NCBI GenBank assembly: GCA_020736575.1
Contig: JAGPYM010000149.1
Coordinates: forward strand, 1 to 15,820
Reading direction: 5' to 3'
Source of the DNA: Thelonectria olida
Taxonomy: Eukaryota > Ascomycota > Sordariomycetes > Hypocreales > Nectriaceae
Length of the DNA: 15,820 bases
Positions 7,938-14,125 of the stretch are shown one piece after another. Position numbers and translations under genes: made by a program. The notes beneath the pieces are model-generated. The model was not told where the DNA came from. It was given only the letters and a program-made list of their open reading frames with translations, and did not search any database. Numbering within the stretch: position 1 is the first letter of the stretch; each line of letters opens with the position of its first letter.

Positions 7938-9712
7938 ATGCCGAGACCCCGTAAGGACTTGGAGCGCGTCAAGGACTGGATCCTCGAGCAGCGGCGAGAA
8001 GGACTATCCATTGACACTATATGTGCCCATCTCCGCGACGATGGGCACGTACTCGACGTCAGAACCCTGAAAAGGAGGTTAGCGGAATGGGGTGCCCAGG
8101 AGTACTCCCCCTTCACTCAAAGATTGATACCAACACCTTCGTCGAGCTGATCAAAGGCTACTTCTACCGATACGGATATAGCGACACTTCCATCGTCCGT
8201 GATCTCAAGCGACGCGGCATCGAGATCTCCGAGCGGACTGTACAGGAGTATCGTCTGAAGCATGGCATGAAGCGGCGCTTCCGAGATCTGGCTGAACGAC
8301 AGGAGGCTATTCAAAAAGCAAGAGAGTTCCTCTTCCAAGACGACCGTCAGTCTTCAAGCATCAGAGGATTTGGCAGGGGGTATCTATACAACTACGTCCG
8401 CATCCGTGCCGGCGTCCTTGTCGGCCAGAATACCTTATATCGCGAGTACCAAACGAACCCAGAGTGGAAGAAGCGGGCCGAACAAAGACGCCTTGCTGAT
8501 TGGAAGCACCGGAAGAACTTCCAGGTTCCTGGGCCTAACTTCATGTGGTCTCTCGATGGGTATGAGAAGCTCAAGAACTTCGGCTTCTCTATCTACGCCT
8601 GTATCGACACGTACTCGAGAGCCATCATCTGGATATATGTCGGCAGGGAGAACATGACTGCGCTGAGTTCACTCAAACAGTTTCTACGGACCGTGTCGTA
8701 CTCAGGGGTCCGCCCCCTTTTCACCCGCTCGGATCATGGTATCGAGACTCCTCTTTGGGCCGGAGCCCAGGCGATCCTCGCCGACCTTGATCAGACAGAA
8801 TTTCGGTATACCACCGAGGATAACGACCAACGAGTCCACAGGCAGGGAGCGAGACTGAACTCCTGTCATATCTGGGGCCCAAGCACATCGAACCAACGGA
8901 TCGAGTCTTGGTGGGAAAAGCTACTCAAAGGTGTCAGTCAGCGCTGGATCGCGTTCTCACACGAGCTGATTGATAGCGGCCTCTTCCAACCAAACCGTCT
9001 TGCTCACCAGATCGCGGTGTATGCTCTCTATGGACCCATGATCCGTCAAGAGGTTGCGGACTTCACGGAGATGTGGAACGGCCATCGCATCCGGCCACAG
9101 AAGAATAGGGAGCATCTCGTCGCCGGGATCCCGATGGATCTGTATAATACAAGCGAAGTGGACTCGTGGAGAACTGGGCAGTCCATCTAGGGCCTGCAGC
9201 TCGAGATGGGCTTGCCCAGATGATGGCCGCTGTTGATTCTATCGATATAGACGATCTTCTTGACCCAACAACAACGGACTGGTGTGATCAACAGCTCCGG
9301 GATCTTCAGTTCGATGGCCAGCTAGATGGGGAGCTTGATCATAAGCGACCACACCTCGCGATCTACTTACGGCTTAGAGACAAGATTCAGGTTCGTCTCG
9401 ACTGCGGGGCAAGTCCGGTGCTGAGCATCCCAGAGAGTCCAGTTGGAAGGCAAGAGAGACTCGTACGTAAAAAGGTACTCCACCGCACTCAAAAGCTAGC
9501 TGACAATGCTTTAGCTTCAGCTCCTCGAGCAGAACTACCTTGAGCCTATTAACAATGGCCTCTCCGGAACTGAGCTACCTGGCGATATTATCAATAGTGT
9601 GGACGAGCTGATGGGGGACCTGGGTCACCTTGAGCTAGAGTACGAGGATGCCGACTACTTGACCTCCTCGTATCAACTCCTAGGGTTCCAGCAGCGGGAC
9701 CATGGGCAGTAA
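7938..9712 (+). CDS. Integrase-core (DDE) transposase with Clr5-like N-terminus
   Basis: Starts at ATG 7938. Residues about 1-52 resemble the fungal Clr5 fold (LERVKDWILEQRREG ... TLKRRLAEWG), probably DNA binding. A second helical segment follows (YSDTSIVRDLKRRGIEIS). The catalytic core carries WSLDGYEKLKNFGF (Asp codon 8555), FTRSDHGIET (Asp codon 8732) and NQRIESWWEKL (Glu codon 8903), so all three DDE acids are present, spaced 59 and 57 residues apart. The motifs match the integrase-core proteins of fungi and animals that have WHIDGYDKLK and NQRIEAWW signatures (from memory). A canonical intron is seen at 9463-9514 (GTACGT ... CTGAC ... TTTAG), giving an acidic C-terminus and TAA at 9710-9712. 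Two frame changes remain: near 8091-8125 (CCCCC run at 8107-8111) and near 9158-9219. The second could be a 62-nt intron with a weak donor. Product about 550 residues if continuous. Confidence 0.8.
9463..9514 (+). other. Intron in the integrase gene
   Basis: 52 nt, GTACGT donor, GCTGAC branch site, TTTAG acceptor. Splicing joins ERL to LQLLEQNYLEP and opens 65 more codons. Without it the frame runs into an unrelated tail stopping at 9543. The good signals argue that the gene has been adapted to a fungal spliceosome. Confidence 0.8.
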
Positions 9713-10051
9713 AGGCAGGGCCAGCCGAGAGCTCTTATCCTCTGCCTCTACCGAGAGTGCTGAGCTTATAGAGTCTCGAGCTCGTTTCTGACCCGCGCGG
9801 GTCTCGTCCACGTCGCTAGTAATAACCTCGATCTGGTCTTCTGCGCTAGCTCTCGAAGGAGGTAGAACTGGGCTCAGAGAGGGGCTCAAGGAGGGCGAGT
9901 TGAACTCGCTCCCGATTAACAAGGCTGGCTGTACCTTCACCTCGGTCTTGACTAACTCTTTCTTGATTACCATCTCCTTTTTGAACGGCTTTACGGCTGA
10001 CCTCGGTGTCTTGATATGACGAGGGGCCGGGACTTGTGGTCGAGGAGGCAA
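9680..10051 (-). CDS. Second minus-strand ORF of the integrase transposon, possible 3' exon
   Basis: An open frame without an ATG at its upstream edge, so probably a continuation of the ORF at 10874-10095 through an intron or frameshift in 10033-10100. Features: a proline-rich start, a Lys/Glu cluster with two psi-K-x-E motifs (IKKE and VKTE) of the SUMO-site type, a Ser/Pro-rich repeat (SPSLSPSLSP), an acidic stretch and a basic GQKRARD. It looks intrinsically disordered. Its last 33 bases overlap the 3' end of the integrase gene in antisense. A GTAAAA donor exists at 10098, but no acceptor in the right phase is convincing. No family recognised. Confidence 0.4.
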   Translation of the reverse strand: MPPRPQVPAPRHIKTPRSAVKPFKKEMVIKKELVKTEVKVQPALLIGSEFNSPSLSPSLSPVLPPSRASAEDQIEVITSDVDETRAGQKRARDSISSALSVEAEDKSSRLALPLLPMVPLLEP

Positions 10052-10094
10052 TGGCTCATAGAAAACAAGGAAAAGGAGATATCTGCCCTCTGTT

Positions 10095-10874
10095 TTACTG
10101 AAACGAAAAGGGCAGTCCTCGCCGAAAAGCTCTGCGACTGTCTGGTCTCTCCCAGTCGAGGTCGCTCAGCTCCGTGATACCCTCTTTAATATGGGCGTTC
10201 TGAACGAGTCTCTTGTCGAATTGAAGAACAGAAGAGAGGGCAGGCTTGTCCTTGAACTGAGGGAAGAAGATGCTGTCGAACCAGAAGTGGACAGGTAAAG
10301 ATGGTTCCTCGTCGACGAAGGGGCGCAAAGCGACCTTCAGCAGCTCTCTGGCCAAAGACCACTGAGGCTCCTCGTCTTCGTCTAGTATTTCCCATGGGTC
10401 AGGCCTCGCAAGGAAGACGGTGAGGCGCATCGAGATCTTCCGTCTGCTCTTGTTTTGGCTCTGTTTAGCCACAGCCTCACTGAGTTGCGACGAGCTCGCC
10501 CTCATACCCCTCGCGATCCGACTCTGGGTAAGTTTGGCATCTCGATACACGGCGGAGGGCCGCGATGCTGCGAGGATACGGCCAGGGCCGTCTCCAGAGC
10601 CGGTGAAGATCGTCTGTGAGGGCGTGGAACGATCAGAGGCTGTTAGGTCGATAGACTCTATAGCGGAGGAGGTGGAAGCTGTCTCAACGTCTCGAAACGG
10701 GACTGGCGAGCTGTCGAGGATGGAGATACTCGTGGGCCAACGTCTCCCGCAATATGGACACAGATTCGACCCTGGGTAGCTATCGCGGATGAAATCGTGG
10801 CTCCGTTGGTACGATTTAGGGGCCACGGTCTTCGGAACATCGGGACATGTCTGCGATAGGACGTGATCGGGCAT
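10095..10874 (-). CDS. Accessory ORF of the integrase transposon, unknown function
   Basis: About 259 residues from the first ATG (10874-10872) to the TAA at 10097-10095. Near the N-terminus is a single CxxC in LCPYCGRRWPTS. The middle is Ser/Thr-rich and disordered, then comes a basic patch (KSRRKISMR). The C-terminal third looks folded: DPWEILDEDEEPQWSLA, then LPVHFWFDSIFFPQF, then LSSVLQFDKRLV. CPxCxxxxP near the start of fungal proteins recalls the region upstream of RTC4-like domains, but the domain itself is not visible. A good intron (10932-10877; GTAAGC/CTGAC/CGTAG) lies directly upstream of the ATG and would be in the 5' leader. Its position inside the element suggests a helper or DNA-binding role; that is inference only. 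Confidence 0.55.
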   Translation of the reverse strand: MPDHVLSQTCPDVPKTVAPKSYQRSHDFIRDSYPGSNLCPYCGRRWPTSISILDSSPVPFRDVETASTSSAIESIDLTASDRSTPSQTIFTGSGDGPGRILAASRPSAVYRDAKLTQSRIARGMRASSSQLSEAVAKQSQNKSRRKISMRLTVFLARPDPWEILDEDEEPQWSLARELLKVALRPFVDEEPSLPVHFWFDSIFFPQFKDKPALSSVLQFDKRLVQNAHIKEGITELSDLDWERPDSRRAFRRGLPFSFQ

Positions 10875-10876
10875 AT

Positions 10877-10932
10877 CTACGTACAAGACAAGGTCAGTCG
10901 CACAATCTCATGATGGATAGACCCGAGCTTAC
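10877..10932 (-). other. Likely leader intron of the accessory gene
   Basis: 56 nt on the minus strand with GTAAGC donor, GACTGAC branch site and CGTAG acceptor, ending two bases before the ATG at 10874. The ATG just upstream of the donor, if used, would read into an early stop after splicing. The first exon is therefore probably non-coding. Confidence 0.6.
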
Positions 10933-11107
10933 TTAGGGAATGGATGGGGATAGCCCATAACAGCTATGGGGTGGCGATGGGCTGGGTATTGACGCTGGTG
11001 TGGATGTGTGAGTGGAAGAATTGTGACGCGTCACCAGGAATTATCACGACATATTCCCTGGTGGAGATGCCACCTAAATGAAGAGATACCTTCCGTATAG
11101 TGTGCGG

Positions 11108-11115
11108 TACTGTAG
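11108..11115 (-). repeat. Right subterminal motif CTACAGTA (inverted)
   Basis: Reverse complement of 7735-7742, at the same 90-bp distance from its end of the element. Confidence 0.55.
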
Positions 11116-11173
11116 TCTTGCAAGGGGGCACAAAGTTACTAAGTATTTCCACATGGTTGAGGCTTCCCAAAAG

Positions 11174-11205
11174 GGTTATGTCACCCATGTGGTAATGTGC
11201 GACCG
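11174..11205 (-). repeat. Right terminal inverted repeat of integrase transposon
   Basis: Mirror of 7645-7676 with a single mismatch. Followed immediately by TA (11206-11207). Confidence 0.9.
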
Positions 11206-11673
11206 TATCTCTATGCAGAAATCGGCTGGCAGCAACGCCGGATGAACCACCCTCAGCACCTGGCAGCGCTTGACCTTGTAGCGACAACACATGCCTCTTC
11301 CGCTCATCAAAAGGCTCTCTACCGAGCGCTTCCCCATGCCGGAGAGTTTCAACTGCTTCACTCGCACTTGCGCGACATCACCCTTGGCGAGAGCGGTTTG
11401 GTCCAGGTCCTTCAAGGCTACGCAGTCGAATTTTCACGCGGTGCGATTGAGACAGTCTTTGAAAAACGCCCCAGCTTTCTCCGGGAGATTCAGTTTGCTA
11501 GAGTGGTAGACGAGACGTGTGTGGCAGGGCAAGAGTTCGACTGGGTCAGATGTCTCATCGGCGATCTCTCGGCATGGGGGTACACACTGGATCTTGCCGG
11601 TGTGCGGAAGCTGCTGCTTCGGAGTCCAAGAGAGATTTCCCAGGAGTTTAGGTTTCGGGACTACTCTGCATAG

Positions 11674-13045
11674 CGGGACGAACGAGGCTGAGAACATACG
11701 GTGCGGTGAATGCGATCTCGCGGCTGAGCGTGGAATGATTTTGAGCGCCCAGCTAATTCCCTGGTTTCCAAATCATTAGTGTCAATTCCGACTACATTCC
11801 CACTATGCACTTGAGCGACCTCATCCCTAGTCTAGAATGACCAGGCGAAGCTCTCTGCCGATGCGGCACACGACATCAACAGATAGGGACGGCAAGAAAA
11901 GATACTCTAGACTAACTCAGCTCCGTTTATCCTATGCAGCACGTTCCATCCCCGTCTGTTGCCGGTTTGGCTATTCCGTGTCGTCGGAGGCTACATCCCG
12001 TCTCGGTGCCAAGGACGACGAGAAGCTGATGGGCAAGGACAAGGCCCTCTGGGTCCAGTGACATGGGTTCTTGGCCAAGAACTAGGACACGAGTAGTCGT
12101 AGCCTTGCCGTCTTCCCGCGTATGAGAGACCTTTTCAATGGTGGATGAAGTTGTGGCGCGACTCATTTCCTCGGAGACAGCAATCGCTTATATCTAGTAC
12201 AGAACAATCTTTTGGCGAAGTTCGGGCGGTAACCTAGGGAATAGCTGAAACCTGGCTGTAGGACGATATATACCCTCAGAGTGTGGAATTGTAGACGCCA
12301 TCTTTGTGTGTGTTGATATTGAGTCAATGTGGAGTAAAAGAGCATGGGTCTGTAGATTCGTATAAAGAAGCTTGAGCCTGACGATTATAATTGAGAAGCG
12401 CTTTGGCTATACTTGTACCTAAAACGAGCGGGTCCCCGGTTCTCAAGCTGTGATAGGGGTGGCCAATAGGAAAGGGAATCCATATAGGCAAGGGAGCATG
12501 TCCGCCTGCTCGAACAGAATATCCTTGGCCCATGCGAACCGTTCAAGCGCCCAAGTAAGCGTTCTTTCCGGGGAGGTCGGTAGCTAGATCAGACGTTGGC
12601 GGCTCAGAGAGTCAACTCATCGGTGCTCGCCGACCTGAAAAGTCTGTTGGTGAAGTTGATCTCAATGCAGGTAGAGCTGCTCAGGCAGCCAGTTGCGCAC
12701 CTAGACGGAAGGCTCATCTGCAGCTCTGAGATGATGTACAGTATGGATCTAAGAGCAGAACCCCGTAGGAAGCCTTTTTGACAACTAGCGGGCGAATGCA
12801 GATTCCTAGGACTGGCCTGAACAGATGCAGTAGTGTCAACTAGTTGCACGGCCTTTTGTTGATCTCTCATGTCTACATAAAACCATCCCAAGGCTACCCG
12901 TGACTGATCAGCGGTCAGATCAGAACTGACCTCTGGTGCGCTGGAATGATCCGGTCGCAGGCTGTATCGCATTTGGATGTAGACCTCAGATCATTTCTGG
13001 GCGACACCCTCCAAGCCACAGGGAAAAAAATGTGGCCATTGGGAA
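11674..13045. other. No supportable gene
   Basis: Frames of 60-120 codons exist on both strands (for example plus 11837-12061 and minus 12166-11927), and the two overlap each other. None shows a domain, intron signals or a distinct composition. No transposon ends or RNA genes were recognised. Confidence 0.45.
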
Positions 13046-13052
13046 TATAAAG
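13046..13052 (+). promoter_or_regulatory. Putative TATA box
   Basis: TATAAAG preceded by GGGAA, 70 bp before ATG 13116. The spacing is reasonable for a short-leader fungal promoter. Confidence 0.4.
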
Positions 13053-13115
13053 GGGCAATGGCATCTCTCCAAGGAAGAGGAAAGAAACCAAACTCTATCG
13101 AACCATCGAGCTATT

Positions 13116-13766
13116 ATGCCAGTAACCAGACGTCAAGTAAAGTCAGGCGCCTCCGCCGCGGTACCAGACCTCTGGCCCCAGACCCCAAAGCGAATTGGAA
13201 AAACTACAACAAAAGCTGCCAAAAGTCTGGTGGGAGCTAGAGCAACGGCGCTGAGTGAGGCGTTTGATAACGCCGAGAGTCCTGAAGCCAAGCAAAGAAT
13301 CCAGGCGATCCTAGACGAGAATGCTCGTTTAAAGCATAACCTTGGCAAAATTATCGAGTCAATGGAAGTAGACGATGAGAACGTAGCTGAGGGATCCTCG
13401 TCAAGTCCCGAGTCGCGAGGAGAGGAGAGCCTCTTCGTGTCCAGCACGCGCGACACCACCCCAGCTACAACCAGGTCGTCTATCGAAGGTTCGCCCGAAG
13501 ATTGCGATGACCCGGAAGACGTATTGGTGGCCCCGTCACTCGACTGGGGCACACGTGGTGATGATGATGATGGAGATACAGAAGGTGTCGTGTACGCCTA
13601 TTTTGGAAGACCGTATGCGCTTCTTCGCCACGGACCTCCGAATGCCTCTAAGTTCTCCCTTGATGCTATGCGCAAGGAGGAAGCCACGGAAGGCCTCAAG
13701 GATCTGAACAGAGATAGATACGGTGAGGAGAGAGACGAACACCGCAGACGTACTTCAATATATTGA
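13116..13766 (+). CDS. Hypothetical acidic protein with short coiled coil
   Basis: A 216-codon frame from ATG 13116 (the open frame begins farther upstream, but this ATG follows a TATA-like box and starts a basic N-terminus, MPVTRRQVKSG). Residues about 40-85 form an alpha-helical or coiled-coil stretch (EAKQRIQAILDENARLKHNL). A Ser/Glu/Asp-rich disordered region with a GDDDDGD run follows, then a short structured-looking segment, VVYAYFGRPYALLRHGPPNAS, and a basic/acidic tail. No family recognised. It lies upstream of the second hAT gene in the same orientation, with a palindromic repeat between them, so it could be element cargo or a host gene. The single long frame without damage argues that it is real. 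Confidence 0.5.
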   Translation: MPVTRRQVKSGASAAVPDLWPQTPKRIGKTTTKAAKSLVGARATALSEAFDNAESPEAKQRIQAILDENARLKHNLGKIIESMEVDDENVAEGSSSSPESRGEESLFVSSTRDTTPATTRSSIEGSPEDCDDPEDVLVAPSLDWGTRGDDDDGDTEGVVYAYFGRPYALLRHGPPNASKFSLDAMRKEEATEGLKDLNRDRYGEERDEHRRRTSIY

Positions 13767-13776
13767 ATGGATTGAT

Positions 13777-13885
13777 GATCAACGTCAATTCAACTCAATC
13801 AATATCGAAATTTGATTATGTAATACGTCAATCCATTTTGATGTCCTGTTGATTGAATGGGTTGAATTTGTTGACTTGTTGACTT
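13777..13885. repeat. Imperfect palindrome, possible MITE remnant (copy B)
   Basis: GTCAATTCAACTCAATCAA near 13784-13802 is imperfectly complementary to TTGATTGAATGGGTTGAA near 13849-13867, with an AT-rich loop. It shares three words in the same order with 250-376. It may be a small non-autonomous element, or part of the 5' end of the hAT element that follows. Confidence 0.4.
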
Positions 13886-14125
13886 AGGGTAACTTGGTAG
13901 ATTTTGCTGCCCAGACTTTGGCCTTTGGTCATGGCCTAGCGGCCGTTTCATCGAGCCAAGTCAGTGGCCCCTGCACCTCACAATTCAGATCACGCTAAGC
14001 CCAAGGTAGTTAAGACAAGCTAAGGGTACTGCCCAGAACCCAAACGCGACTTCACGATCGCGTCTCAACCGACGAGAAGTTCAGTGCTGCGACACCAAGG
14101 CCAACGACGTGCTGTATCAGACGAA
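13886..14125. other. Upstream region of the second hAT gene
   Basis: Short intergenic stretch with no ORF of note. The end of the hAT element should lie here or in the palindrome, but its partner end is outside the window, so no inverted repeat can be tested. Confidence 0.4.

Larger units (their letters stand above)
7645..11205 (+). mobile_element. TIR-bounded transposon with integrase-type DDE gene and convergent accessory ORFs
   Basis: The unit is 3,561 bp. Its ends are perfect 27-bp inverted repeats, extending to 32 bp with one mismatch. Each end is flanked by TA (7643-7644 and 11206-11207), consistent with a TA target duplication. An 8-bp motif lies at the same distance (90 bp) inside both ends. 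Contents: a DDE integrase-like gene on the plus strand (7938-9712) and two minus-strand ORFs (10874-10095, 10051-9680) that meet it tail to tail. It splits an otherwise continuous reading frame, and the identity of the repeats suggests recent movement. TA targets are usual for Tc1/mariner-like and some other cut-and-paste elements. Here the enzyme instead resembles retroviral-type integrase cores. Confidence 0.8.
7592..11673 (+). pseudogene. Unknown ORF split by the integrase transposon
   Basis: The two coding parts are 7592-7644 and 11208-11673. Removing 7645-11205 and one flanking TA joins RPFSLPYLDADPLPVPLY to LYAEIGWQQRRMNHPQH without a stop or shift. The frame then continues to a TAG at 11671-11673, about 170 codons in all. 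The body is helical and ordinary in composition (LRDITLGESGLVQVLQGY, EFDWVRCLIGDLSAWGYTL). I do not recognise the family. The frame is closed upstream by TAG at 7589, directly after which a CTTTTAG acceptor sits, so 7592 is probably an exon start. If expressed today, only the downstream part from ATG 11242 (143 aa) would be intact. Confidence 0.5.

Noticed and set aside
8058..8122. 65-nt intron explaining the first frame change in the integrase gene
   Set aside because: Donor GTCAGA is poor, and removal would delete TLKRRLAEWG, the best-conserved part of the Clr5-like domain.
10033..10100. Simple intron joining the two minus-strand ORFs of the integrase transposon
   Set aside because: The GTAAAA donor at 10098 is good, but acceptors at 10055 and 10033 leave the wrong phase, and the in-phase acceptor is not pyrimidine-preceded; left unresolved.
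7551..11290. Two overlapping frames (plus 7551-7751, minus 11290-10964) that both read TVAHYHMGD
   Set aside because: The shared peptide is simply the translated terminal inverted repeat of the integrase transposon, not a protein family.
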